Assembly (NCBI GenBank): GCA_023431345.1
Contig: JAEYWK010000186.1
Span: forward strand, 124,001 to 188,000
Reading direction: 5' to 3'
DNA: 64,000 bases
Origin: Pseudomonadota bacterium
GTDB taxonomy: Bacteria > Myxococcota_A > Polyangia > Polyangiales > Polyangiaceae
In this document: piece by piece, positions 26,507 through 34,748 of the stretch
Numbering within the stretch: position 1 is the first letter of the stretch
Layout of the letters: each line of letters begins with the position of its first letter
Position numbers and translations under genes: made by a program
The notes under the pieces: model-generated
The model's input: only the letters and a program-made list of their open reading frames with translations
What the model was told of the DNA's origin: nothing
Databases searched by the model: none

Positions 26507-28330
26507 ATGGGGAAAGTCGTCGGCATCGATCTCGGTACTACCAACTCCTGCGTATCGGTGGTCGAAGGCACCAACGCCGCGGGTCAGCCCGAGGTGAAGG
26601 TGATCGCCAACGCCGAGGGCGCGCGTACAACGCCGTCCGTCGTGGCGTTCACGCTCAAGGGCGAGCGCCTGGTCGGCCAGGTCGCCAAGCGCCAATCCAC
26701 GACCAACGCCGAGAATACCATCTACGCCGTCAAGCGTCTGATGGGGCAGAAGTTCGATTCCAGCGTCGTCTCGCGCCAGGCCAGCTCGGTCGCGTACGGC
26801 TTGGTCAAGCACGAGAACGGCGACGCCTGGGTCAAGGCGGGTGAGCGCGTCATGTCGCCACCCGAGGTCTCGGCGCTCGTGCTCACCAGCATGCGCGAAA
26901 TCGCGGAGACCTACCTGGGCGAAGCGGTCACCGAGGCCGTCGTGACCGTGCCCGCTTACTTCGACGACGCCCAGCGCCAGGCGACGAAAGACGCGGGGCG
27001 CATCGCGGGGCTCGACGTGAAGCGCATCTTGAACGAGCCGACGGCGGCCGCGCTCGCCTACGGCCTCGACAAGACCGAGCGCGAGGTCATCGCCGTCTAC
27101 GATTTGGGCGGCGGCACCTTCGACATTTCGATCCTCGAGATCGCCACCGGCGTCTTCAACGTGAAAGCGACCGGCGGCGACACTCACCTCGGTGGTGAAG
27201 ATTTCGATCGCGCCATCATCGACAAGCTCTCGGAAGAGTTCCTGCAGAAGACGAAGATCGATCTGCGCGCCGATCGCACCAGCCTGCAGCGCCTGCGTGA
27301 AGCGGCGGAAAAGGCCAAGCACGAGCTGTCGTCCTCGCTGGAGACCGACGTCAATTTGCCGTTCGTGGCCATCGGTCCCGCGGGGCCGCTTCACCTCGAG
27401 CGCACCCTCAAGCGCAGCGAGCTCGAGATTTGGACGCGTGAGCTCGTGGAGCGCACCATCGTGGCCTGCAAGGCCGTGCTCGCCGACGCCAAGATGACCC
27501 CGCAGCAGGTCGGGCAGGTGGTGTTGGTCGGCGGCATGACGCGCATGCCCGCAGTGCAGAAGGCGGTGCGTGAGTTCTTCGGGCGCGACCCGAACAAGGG
27601 CGTGAACCCGGACGAGGTCGTGGCCGTGGGCGCGGCGATCCAAGGCGCCGCGCTCGCCGGTCAGATCGATGAAGTGCTGTTGCTCGACGTCACCCCGCTG
27701 TCGATCGGCGTGGAGACGGGCGGCGGTGTCTTCACGAAGCTCATCCCGCGCAACACCACGGTGCCGACCGAGAAGAGCGAGGTCTTCACGACCAGCGTCG
27801 ACAACCAATCGTTCGTGCCCGTGCACGTGCTGCAGGGTGAGCGCGAGATGGCCGTCGACAACCGCAGCCTCGCGCGCTTCGAGCTCACCGGGATTCCCCC
27901 CGCGCCGCGCGGGCTGCCCAAGATCCAAGTCACCTTCCGCATCGACGCCAACGGCATCCTCGCGGTGGAAGCCAAAGACATGGGCACCGGGCGTAGCCAG
28001 GCCGTCAACGTCACGCCCACCAGCGGTCTCCAAGCCGACGAGATCGACAAGCTGGTGACAGAAGGCGAAAAATTCAAAGAAACGGACCAGCTCCGGCGTG
28101 ACCTGGCGGAGATGCGCAACCAGGCCGAGACGCTGATCTACACGACCGAGCAGGCGCTCGACGCCTACGCCGATCTGCTGGAGCCGGAGAAGCTCGAGAA
28201 GGTGCGGGGCGAGGTCCAGCTCCTCAAGAAGATGCTCGAGACCGGCGCTACGCTCGATGCCCTGCGCGGCGCTTACGCCCAGCTCGAGAACTCGACCTTC
28301 GAGATCGCCGAAGCCATGTACGCGAGCTAG
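26507..28330 (+). CDS. dnaK: Chaperone DnaK (Hsp70)
   Basis: ATP-dependent chaperone. Nucleotide-binding domain motifs: GIDLGTTNSCVSV, NEPTAAALAYGLD, DLGGGTFDISIL and VLVGGMTRMPAVQ. The substrate-binding domain (about 385-500) includes LLDVTPLSIGVETGGGVFTKLI and NTTVPTEKSEVF. The C-terminal lid ends in AEAMYAS without the long acidic tail of proteobacterial DnaK. At 607 residues it is slightly short because of the reduced tail. Partners: GrpE immediately upstream and DnaJ at 10871-11962. Confidence 0.96.
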   Translation: MGKVVGIDLGTTNSCVSVVEGTNAAGQPEVKVIANAEGARTTPSVVAFTLKGERLVGQVAKRQSTTNAENTIYAVKRLMGQKFDSSVVSRQASSVAYGLVKHENGDAWVKAGERVMSPPEVSALVLTSMREIAETYLGEAVTEAVVTVPAYFDDAQRQATKDAGRIAGLDVKRILNEPTAAALAYGLDKTEREVIAVYDLGGGTFDISILEIATGVFNVKATGGDTHLGGEDFDRAIIDKLSEEFLQKTKIDLRADRTSLQRLREAAEKAKHELSSSLETDVNLPFVAIGPAGPLHLERTLKRSELEIWTRELVERTIVACKAVLADAKMTPQQVGQVVLVGGMTRMPAVQKAVREFFGRDPNKGVNPDEVVAVGAAIQGAALAGQIDEVLLLDVTPLSIGVETGGGVFTKLIPRNTTVPTEKSEVFTTSVDNQSFVPVHVLQGEREMAVDNRSLARFELTGIPPAPRGLPKIQVTFRIDANGILAVEAKDMGTGRSQAVNVTPTSGLQADEIDKLVTEGEKFKETDQLRRDLAEMRNQAETLIYTTEQALDAYADLLEPEKLEKVRGEVQLLKKMLETGATLDALRGAYAQLENSTFEIAEAMYAS

Positions 28331-28390
28331 CTGGCGGCGCGTCGCCGCTCGGAGCTCGGTTGGCGGTCGGCGTACGACTCGAGCGCCCCC

Positions 28391-30301
28391 CTACCTTGCC
28401 AAAGCGTTCCGAACCGCGCGCTTGAAGGCGTCCACCGCGAAGGGCTTCGGGAGGAAGTGGGCATCGAGCTCGGTCGAGGCAGCGCCCGCCTGCTGGGGAT
28501 AGCCGCTCACGAACAGCGCGCGAATGTCGGGGCTCTTCGCGCGGAGCTTGGTGAGCAGCTCGTGCCCACCCATGTGGGGCATGATCACGTCGCTCACGAG
28601 CAGCCGGATGGGCTCGGCACGACGCAGGGCTTGCTCGAGCGCCTCGCGGCCATCGGCCGCTTCCAGCACCTCATAGCCCTCGGCGGTCAGCACGCGCGCG
28701 ACCAGACGCCGCACGGCTTCTTGGTCCTCGACCAGGAGGATGACTTCGCGGCGGCCGTGCGGCGGCGGCGCGCTCGGTACCAGCGAAGGTTGCTCCTCTG
28801 CCGTCCCGAGCGCCGGAAATAGCAGCGAAAACGTGGTGCCGCCGCCGAGCACGCTCTGACAGTCGATGCGGCCGCCGTGTTGACGGACGCAGCCGTACAC
28901 CATGGCCAGCCCCAGGCCGGTGCCGACCTCCGCCGGCTTGGTCGTGAAGAACGGCTCGAAGATGCGCTCCTGCGTTTGCGCGTCCATGCCCACGCCGCTG
29001 TCGGCGACGCTCAGCTCGACGTAAGCGCCCGGCGCGAGCGTCGTCTCAGCGTGCGCGGCCTCGCTTCCGAGCACGACCGTACGTACGCCGATGCGGAGGT
29101 TGCCGCCGTCGGGCATCGCGTCCTGCGCGTTCGAGGTCAGGTTGAGGAGAACCTGACGAATTTGGGTCGCGTCGGCCTGGATCATGCGCGTGCCTTCCTC
29201 GATGCACACGTCGAGCGTCACGTTCTCGCGCAGCATGCGGCGCAGCACGGGGGCGAAGCCGCTGACTTGCGCGCCGAGCCCCAGCGCGCGCATGTCCAGC
29301 GCTTGCTTGCGCGCGAACGCCAGGAGCTGACTGGTAAGCTCCTTCGCTTGCTGGCCCGCTTGCTGCACGGCGGCCAGGTCTTCGGCGATGCTGCTGTCGC
29401 CGAGGGCCTCGATGGCCAGCTCGGAGTAACCCAAGATCGGCACCAGCAAGTTGTTGAAATCGTGCGCGACGCCCGCCGCCAGCTGCCCGATGGCTTCGAG
29501 CTTTTGCGCCTGACCGAGCGCTTGCTCCAAGCGGCGCACCTCGCTCACATCGCTGAAAGTACCGATTATACCGAGCAGTTCGCCGCTCGGCGAAAAGATC
29601 GGCGCGCCGTTGACCACCACCTGCCGGCGTCCACCGCGCCGCCCCAGCAGCTCGACTTGGTAAGACGAGGGTAGCCCGGCGCCGCGCTTGTCGTGTTCGC
29701 GCTGCATCGTCTCGAGCGACGCGGCCGTGAAAAACCGATGGTAGGTCTGCCCCGCCAGCGTGTCGGCGTCGTCGAGCTCCAGCTGCCTGCGCATCGCGCG
29801 GTTCAGGTAAGTCGTATACCCATTTCGATCGAGCTCCCAGACGCCGACGTCACTGTGCTCGGTGAGCGCTTCGAAGCGCTGCCGGCTCAGCGAAAGCTCC
29901 GTCTCCGCCCTGACCTGCGGCGTGATGTCTTCGGTGATGCCCGCGATGTGGGTGAGGCGCCCGCTCGCGTCGTGCACCGGGAAGGCCCGCGCGCGGACCC
30001 AGCGCGTCCCGTCAGGGCGTGCGACGCGGTAGCGTCCCTCCCACGGCCCCTGGCTCTGCTGCGTCGCGGCCGCGCGGATGGCCTCGCGGTCGTCGGGGTG
30101 GATGAGCTCGTACAGCAGCTCCGGGCGGCGTTGCAGCTCGCTCGCCGTCACACCGAAGATGCGCTCGACGCCCGCGCTCACGAACGTCAGCTCTCGTTGG
30201 TCGGGCAACGCTAGCCACAGCGCGGCGTCGAGGTGCGTCACGAGCTGCTTCAGTTGCTCGAGCAGCTCCGAGCTCGCGACCTGACTGCCGTCGCTTCCCA
30301 T
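28391..30301 (-). CDS. Hybrid sensor histidine kinase (PAS-PAS-HisKA-HATPase-REC)
   Basis: A 636-residue cytosolic hybrid kinase. PAS1 (about 15-130, with PDDREAIRAA and GITEDITPQ) and PAS2 (about 135-255) precede a HisKA domain with GVAHDFNNLL, an HATPase with NLTSNAQDAM, DSGVGM and GTGLGLAMVYG, and a C-terminal receiver with VEDQE, SDVIMPHMGG and PKPF. AHDFNNLL and MVYG are typical of myxobacterial orphan hybrids that use an internal receiver. ATG 30301 opens a natural N-terminus; the extension to 30490 is Arg-rich non-domain sequence. It converges on dnaK (60 nt apart). The cue is unknown. Confidence 0.9.
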   Translation of the reverse strand: MGSDGSQVASSELLEQLKQLVTHLDAALWLALPDQRELTFVSAGVERIFGVTASELQRRPELLYELIHPDDREAIRAAATQQSQGPWEGRYRVARPDGTRWVRARAFPVHDASGRLTHIAGITEDITPQVRAETELSLSRQRFEALTEHSDVGVWELDRNGYTTYLNRAMRRQLELDDADTLAGQTYHRFFTAASLETMQREHDKRGAGLPSSYQVELLGRRGGRRQVVVNGAPIFSPSGELLGIIGTFSDVSEVRRLEQALGQAQKLEAIGQLAAGVAHDFNNLLVPILGYSELAIEALGDSSIAEDLAAVQQAGQQAKELTSQLLAFARKQALDMRALGLGAQVSGFAPVLRRMLRENVTLDVCIEEGTRMIQADATQIRQVLLNLTSNAQDAMPDGGNLRIGVRTVVLGSEAAHAETTLAPGAYVELSVADSGVGMDAQTQERIFEPFFTTKPAEVGTGLGLAMVYGCVRQHGGRIDCQSVLGGGTTFSLLFPALGTAEEQPSLVPSAPPPHGRREVILLVEDQEAVRRLVARVLTAEGYEVLEAADGREALEQALRRAEPIRLLVSDVIMPHMGGHELLTKLRAKSPDIRALFVSGYPQQAGAASTELDAHFLPKPFAVDAFKRAVRNALAR

Positions 30302-30408
30302 GATCCCCGAGGCTCCCACACGCGCTTTGCGCCGTCGATTCGCACCCCGCTTTTGCGGGAACGGCTGCGGTTTCGGCTGCCGCACTCGGACGGGCTCGCG
30401 CGGGAAGC

Positions 30409-30618
30409 CTACCCTGTCTTCAGCCCCGCCTCTCCTACGACGTCCGACGACGCCACCTTGGCGACGCCCGGAGCGCTGGAGCCGGTCCACACCGAGACCG
30501 TGGTGCAGTTGCCGGGGAACGAGGTGTCGATGCGTACGATCTTGCCGGTGCGGCCGTCCGACAGCTGCACCATACGTCGCTCATTCATGATCTGGTGGAG
30601 GTGCCTCAGCGTTGCCAT
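30409..30618 (-). CDS. Small SH3-like hypothetical protein
   Basis: A 69-residue frame whose composition looks real rather than shadow-like: basic N-terminal helix (MATLRHLHQIMNERR), then strands VQLSDGRTGKIVRIDT and TTVSVWTG resembling a small SH3/KOW-like barrel. It lies upstream of the hybrid kinase on the same strand, 107 nt away. No family is recognised; no strong ribosome-binding site is visible. Confidence 0.5.
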   Translation of the reverse strand: MATLRHLHQIMNERRMVQLSDGRTGKIVRIDTSFPGNCTTVSVWTGSSAPGVAKVASSDVVGEAGLKTG

Positions 30619-30805
30619 TCGAATCTCTCGCGATCTACTCCTGCTGCATCGTCAGCATAAGCCCTGCTGCGGCGTTGTGGAATTTCTCGGCGGCGAGCGA
30701 GCCGGGGCGCTACCTCGGCCCGCTCGGTTGGAGCACGACAGGGTGATCGTCGCCGGCGCAGGTTTCCTCGTGATGACAGCTCGGTGAACGGTCGCGCTCA
30801 GCAAA

Positions 30806-30835
30806 TTGGGCCAACTAGCGCGTGCCGCTTAGGCT
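30806..30835 (+). promoter_or_regulatory. Putative promoter of the lipoprotein at 30846
   Basis: TTGGGC (30806-30811), 18-bp spacer, TAGGCT (30830-30835). The hexamer ends 10 nt before ATG 30846, giving a leader of only a few nt. The remainder of the 227-bp divergent region 30619-30845 shows no other clear feature. Confidence 0.4.
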
Positions 30836-30845
30836 CAGCCCCGCC

Positions 30846-31595
30846 ATGGGTATGCTCGCCAAAGTCGCCATGTTCTCGGCACAGGTCCTCGTCAGCGGAG
30901 CTCTTTCGGGCTGCGTTCAGCATCACGAAGCGAAGGTGCAGACGGCGCTCTTGCCTCCTCCCAGCGCGACGCCGGTTCAGCACAGCGGGCGGCTGTGGGT
31001 CGAGCTGGGGGACGCGACCTGGCAGAAGCAATGTCGCGTTCCCCAAGGCCAGCGCATGCTCTGCTTCGGTGGCGTGCGACACGCGGCGTTCGGCGCGCTC
31101 GAGCGCAGCCTTTGGACGTCGTTCCCCGATGTCGCTCTGCGCGGCGGCGAGGCCGTGCAAGCTGGAGACTACGTGCTGCAGCTCGACATCACGATCGACG
31201 CCATGGCTCCCGACGCCGATGGTCCTGGTTGGTCCGCGGTCGCGGTGGGCGGCTTCCGCTTGATTCGTGACGGCAAGGTGCTCCACGAAGAGCGCCTGGG
31301 CTCGCGCTCACGCGCCGAGTTCGCGTATGGCGCGTCGCTCGGCGTCGGGGCCGGCGAGGTCGTCGACGCCTTCGCGGCTCATGTCGCGCAAGTGCTGGGC
31401 GCGGTGCCCGAAGATCGCCCGCTGCAGCCGGCGCCGCTCCCCGCGGTCGTCGCCGAGGTGCTGACCCCGACCGCCGCCCCGTCTCCCCCGGCTGGGCGCG
31501 TCGCGCCGGAGCCCGCGCCCGCGGCCAGCGAGCCCGCGAGCAGCGAGCCCGCCGGCTCGGAGCCCGCGCTCGAGGTTCCCGTGGCCGCGAACTGA
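30846..31595 (+). CDS. Putative lipoprotein of unknown function
   Basis: A 249-residue protein. The signal sequence MGMLAKVAMFSAQVLVSGALSGC has a lipobox (LSGC). The central domain (about 45-185) contains VELGDATWQKQCRVP, VALRGGEAVQAGDYVLQLDI and a strand-rich region. The C-terminal ~65 residues are a low-complexity Pro/Ala/Ser/Glu tail with EPA-S-type repeats, as in surface-tethered linkers. ATG 30846 fits both the signal peptide and the promoter; the frame from 30822 adds a few residues. No family recognised. Confidence 0.7.
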   Translation: MGMLAKVAMFSAQVLVSGALSGCVQHHEAKVQTALLPPPSATPVQHSGRLWVELGDATWQKQCRVPQGQRMLCFGGVRHAAFGALERSLWTSFPDVALRGGEAVQAGDYVLQLDITIDAMAPDADGPGWSAVAVGGFRLIRDGKVLHEERLGSRSRAEFAYGASLGVGAGEVVDAFAAHVAQVLGAVPEDRPLQPAPLPAVVAEVLTPTAAPSPPAGRVAPEPAPAASEPASSEPAGSEPALEVPVAAN

Positions 31596-31618
31596 GCGCG
31601 ACCGCGCGCGTCGAGAAG

Positions 31619-31670
31619 CGCGCGTTCTTGCCCGCGCCGCGCGCGTTCTTGCCCGCGCCGCGCGCGTTCT
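31619..31670. repeat. 21-bp tandem repeat (about 2.5 copies) between convergent genes
   Basis: The unit from 31619 to 31639 (core GCGTTCTTGCCCGCG) is repeated exactly at 31640-31660, then a partial copy CGCGCGTTCT at 31661-31670. TCGAGAA and TTCTcccgTCGAGA flank the array. It fills the gap between a forward lipoprotein gene and reverse dnaA. Confidence 0.8.
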
Positions 31671-31709
31671 CCCGTCGAGAATAGCGGCGCAGCTCGAGCG
31701 GCCCGGCCG

Positions 31710-33149
31710 TCAGTCTTCGGAGGAGGCGAGGCGCTGCTCGATCGCTTCGAGGTGCGCGGAGACTTGCGGATCACGCTGGCGCAGCGCTTCGACGCGGCGC
31801 ACGGCGCTCATCACCGTCGTGTGATCGCGGTTGCCGAAGGCCCGGCCCAGCTCGGGGAAGCTGCACTTCAGGCGCTGGCGGCACAAGTACATCGCGACCT
31901 GGCGGGCGAACGCCACGCTCTTGTGGCGATCTTTGCTGAGCAGCTCCGAGTTCGAGAGCCGAAAGTGGCTGCACACGGCGCGCTGAATGTCCTCGACGCT
32001 CATGATGTCGGGACGGCGCGGCGACACCGTGCTCATCTCGCTGCGCGTGAACTCTTCGTCGATGGGGCGCCCGGTGAGCGACGACTTGGCGGCGAGGCGA
32101 ATCAACGCGCCTTCGAGCTCACGCACGTTGCTCTGGATGTTCTGCGCCAGCATCACCGCCACCTCGTCCGACAGCGGGATGCTCTCGATCTCGGCCTTCT
32201 TACGCACGATGGCGACGCGCGTTTCCAACTGCGGCACCTGGATGTCCGCCACCAGGCCGCTCGTGAAGCGTGACACCAAGCGCTCGGGCATGCGCTGCAG
32301 CTGCTGCGGGTACTTGTCGCTGGTGACGATGATCGGACGATCGGCGTCGTGAAGCGCGTTGAACGTGTGGAAGAACTCTTCCTGAGTCTGCTCGCGGCCG
32401 GCCAAGAACTGGATGTCGTCGACCAGCAGCAGGTCGCAGTCGCTGCGGTAGCGCGCGCGGAACTCGTCCATCTTGTGGTGCTGGAGCGCCTCGATGAACT
32501 CGTTGGTGAAATGTTCCGCCGACACGTAAACGACGCGCGCGTCGGGCCGCTCTTCCAAGACCTTGTGCGCGATGGCGTGCACCAGGTGCGTCTTGCCGAG
32601 GCCGGTGCCGCCGGCGATGAACAGCGGGTTGTAGCGAGGGCCACCACCGCCCGCCGACGCGAACGCCGCGGCGTGTGCCAGCTCGTTCGACGGCCCGACG
32701 ACGAAGTTCGAGAACGTGTACTTGGAATTCAGCGTCGCCAGAAATTGCGCGCGGGAGTAACGGGGCACGGCCGTGGGGCGCTCGGAGCGACGTGAAGCAG
32801 GCATGGCGTCCGGCTTGGGGGTAGGACGAGGCGCGCTGCGCTTCGGTTCACATACCGGGCGCAGCAGGCGATTGGAGATGTTCCAGTTCACCCGCAGCGC
32901 GCCGTGAGGCTCGCCGGTGAGGCGCCCGAGGTTGCTGAGCAAGTCGGGCAGGAAGTGGGCCTTGACCCAGTCGCGCACGAACTCGTCGCGCGCGGTGAGG
33001 CCTAGCACGCCCTGTTCGAATCCTTCGAACTGGATGCTGGTGAACCACTGCTCGAACGACGCCGGGGACCGGCCGCGGGTGTGCTCGAGAGCTTGACTGA
33101 AGAGGCTTTCGCCGGCGCGCGGCGAGGCGTGTGTATCCAAATCCATCAC
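31710..33149 (-). CDS. dnaA: Chromosomal replication initiator DnaA
   Basis: Initiates replication by binding DnaA boxes and melting oriC. Domain I (about 15-85), a Pro/Arg/Ser linker (about 100-125), AAA+ domain III with Walker A GGTGLGKT and Walker B LLLVDDIQF, sensor segment VTSDKYPQQL, and domain IV with the DNA-binding signature CSFPELGRAFGNRDHTTVMSA. Length 479 is normal. The frame opens GTG (33149) then ATG (33146); either may be used. dnaN does not follow, so the classical dnaA-dnaN order is broken. Two DnaA boxes lie just upstream. Confidence 0.96.
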   Translation of the reverse strand: MMDLDTHASPRAGESLFSQALEHTRGRSPASFEQWFTSIQFEGFEQGVLGLTARDEFVRDWVKAHFLPDLLSNLGRLTGEPHGALRVNWNISNRLLRPVCEPKRSAPRPTPKPDAMPASRRSERPTAVPRYSRAQFLATLNSKYTFSNFVVGPSNELAHAAAFASAGGGGPRYNPLFIAGGTGLGKTHLVHAIAHKVLEERPDARVVYVSAEHFTNEFIEALQHHKMDEFRARYRSDCDLLLVDDIQFLAGREQTQEEFFHTFNALHDADRPIIVTSDKYPQQLQRMPERLVSRFTSGLVADIQVPQLETRVAIVRKKAEIESIPLSDEVAVMLAQNIQSNVRELEGALIRLAAKSSLTGRPIDEEFTRSEMSTVSPRRPDIMSVEDIQRAVCSHFRLSNSELLSKDRHKSVAFARQVAMYLCRQRLKCSFPELGRAFGNRDHTTVMSAVRRVEALRQRDPQVSAHLEAIEQRLASSED

Positions 33150-33166
33150 GAGAGTAGCGTCCCCAA

Positions 33167-33195
33167 ATTATCCACAGGGCTGTGGACACCAGAAA
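33167..33195 (-). promoter_or_regulatory. Putative dnaA promoter overlapping DnaA boxes
   Basis: On the minus strand GATAAT (33167-33172) with a weak TTTCTG (33190-33195) at 17 bp. The -10 shares bases with the perfect DnaA box at 33168-33176, and the spacer holds the second box, which suggests autorepression by DnaA. Confidence 0.4.
33168..33189. promoter_or_regulatory. Two DnaA boxes
   Basis: TTATCCACA at 33168-33176 is a perfect consensus box; TGTGGACAC at 33181-33189 is an inverted box with 7 of 9 matches, 4 bp away. A weaker GTATCCAAA lies at 33133-33141 inside the dnaA start. Confidence 0.75.
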
Positions 33196-33702
33196 CCCTA
33201 GCCATGTTGCCGTCTTCGGCCGCTGGGGGCTGACCCTCAGCGTGCTCTGCTTCAGGGGAAGTCACGAGCGCCACACCGAACGAGTACCGGACGCTTTCTG
33301 GTTCGTCACCATCGCGATGACGTTCCTTCGAGCGAAGGGAGGGGGAGCTAGCACTGACCTCGAGCAAAGTTCAACCAAGAGATTTTCGAAATGCGTGAAG
33401 TCGGCAAATTACCGCGGCCGCGCGCGACGTGAAAGTTTGGTGCGGATCAGTTTGTCGGTGACGATTCAGAACCGCGCTCAGTAACTCTGCGATCGCACGC
33501 GACATTCCGTCGCCGCGCGGACACGACCTCGTGCGTTGGGCGTCAACTTTCTTGGTTTCGCACGTCAAGGGTCGACTGCCATCGCGGCGCGCATCAGCGT
33601 CGAGGCTGGCCGAACGGCCGTCACGAGCTCGCAACCCTCACGGATTTCTTGGCCATTGAGCGCTCGCGCAGGTAGTGCCGAAACTCGCTCGGCGCTCCTC
33701 AC
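33190..33702. other. oriC: Gene-free region upstream of dnaA, possible oriC
   Basis: About 510 bp without a credible gene, divergent between dnaA and a barrel gene. It is visibly less GC-rich than its surroundings in places, especially about 33361-33415 (runs such as AGATTTTCGAAATG and GCAAATTACC), which could be an unwinding element. Only the two boxes next to dnaA match well, so oriC function is a possibility, not a demonstration. Confidence 0.3.
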
Positions 33703-34707
33703 ATGACTACGTCTTCGCATCGCCGTTCGCGACGAGCCCTCTGGCCATCGTCGCTCGCCCTCGCATGCGCTGGCGCTTGCATTTCTTGGAGCACGGTCGT
33801 TCACGCTGACCCGAGCAGCTTGCCCCCCGAAGTTGGCTACAACTACGACGAGATCGAGACCGGACGTGTCGCGGCCAAAGGTGGAGCCGACCGCGCGCTA
33901 GGTACGTCCGTGAGCGCGCTGTTCGCCAATCCCGCGAACATGGCGGCCGCGCGCGTCTATCACGCGGCGGCGCTGCTCCAGCTTTGGCCGGAGGCGTCGC
34001 GCCAAAGTTATGGCCTCGCCGCGGTGGACTCGGTCGGCTCGAGCTCGCGCGTCGCCGGCGGCCTCGGCGCGACCTGGACGCGGCAAGATCCGGAGGGCGT
34101 CGATCGCACCGCGACCGATCTGCGCTTCGCGCTCGCGTACCCCTTCTCCGACAAGCTGTTTGCAGGCGCCGGAGGCCGCTTCTTGTGGCTCAGCCAGAAC
34201 GGCGCAGGCCCGCTCGGACCGAGCTACGCGTCGGGCGGGCTCGACAACGACAAGATCGTCAAGAACTTCGCCTTCGACCTCGGTCTCACGCTCAAGCCGG
34301 GCGGAGGTTTGTCGTTCGCGCTCGTCGGCAACAACTTGAACGGCGCCGACACGGGCTTTCAGCCGCTCACCTTGGGCGGGGGCGTCGGCATCGTCCGCGA
34401 GAAGTTCGGCATCGAGGCCGATCTCGTCGCTGATCTCGTGACCTGGGACACCACCAAGCTGCGCGGCATGGCGGGGGCGGAGCTGATGCTCGGCGAGCAC
34501 GCCGTGGTGCGAGGCGGCTACCGCTACGACCAAGGCGCCGACAGTCACTCCGGCAGTCTCGGTTTGGGATACGTCGACAAAGTGTTCAGCGCCGACGCCG
34601 GCGTGCGGCGCGTGCTGTCGGGCGACCTCGTCACCGCCATCGTGCTGTCGTTCACGTACCACCTCGAGTCGACCGGTCTCACGCCGACTCCGAGCGAGAC
34701 GTGGTGA
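33703..34707 (+). CDS. FadL/PorV-like outer-membrane barrel protein
   Basis: A 334-residue exported protein. After a basic N-terminus and signal peptide (ending VVHADPS) it has a segment ALFANPANMAAARVYHAA resembling the NPA motif in FadL/PorV proteins, then Gly-rich amphipathic strands (VAGGLGATW, LFAGAGGRFLWL, FAFDLGLTL, VVRGGYRYD, SGSLGLGYV) and the terminal strand TAIVLSFTYHL. No strong ribosome-binding site. Substrate unknown. Confidence 0.75.
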   Translation: MTTSSHRRSRRALWPSSLALACAGACISWSTVVHADPSSLPPEVGYNYDEIETGRVAAKGGADRALGTSVSALFANPANMAAARVYHAAALLQLWPEASRQSYGLAAVDSVGSSSRVAGGLGATWTRQDPEGVDRTATDLRFALAYPFSDKLFAGAGGRFLWLSQNGAGPLGPSYASGGLDNDKIVKNFAFDLGLTLKPGGGLSFALVGNNLNGADTGFQPLTLGGGVGIVREKFGIEADLVADLVTWDTTKLRGMAGAELMLGEHAVVRGGYRYDQGADSHSGSLGLGYVDKVFSADAGVRRVLSGDLVTAIVLSFTYHLESTGLTPTPSETW

Positions 34708-34748
34708 CGCGCTGACGCGCGTGGGTCGGCGACGCGCGTCGAGGTGCT

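Noticed and set aside
25646..28033. 795-codon reverse frame opposite grpE-dnaK
   Set aside because: Long only because of GC bias opposite dnaK; His/Asp/Gly-rich with no family resemblance.
31619..31670. Possible CRISPR-like array
   Set aside because: Repeats are directly tandem with no spacers, and no cas genes are present.
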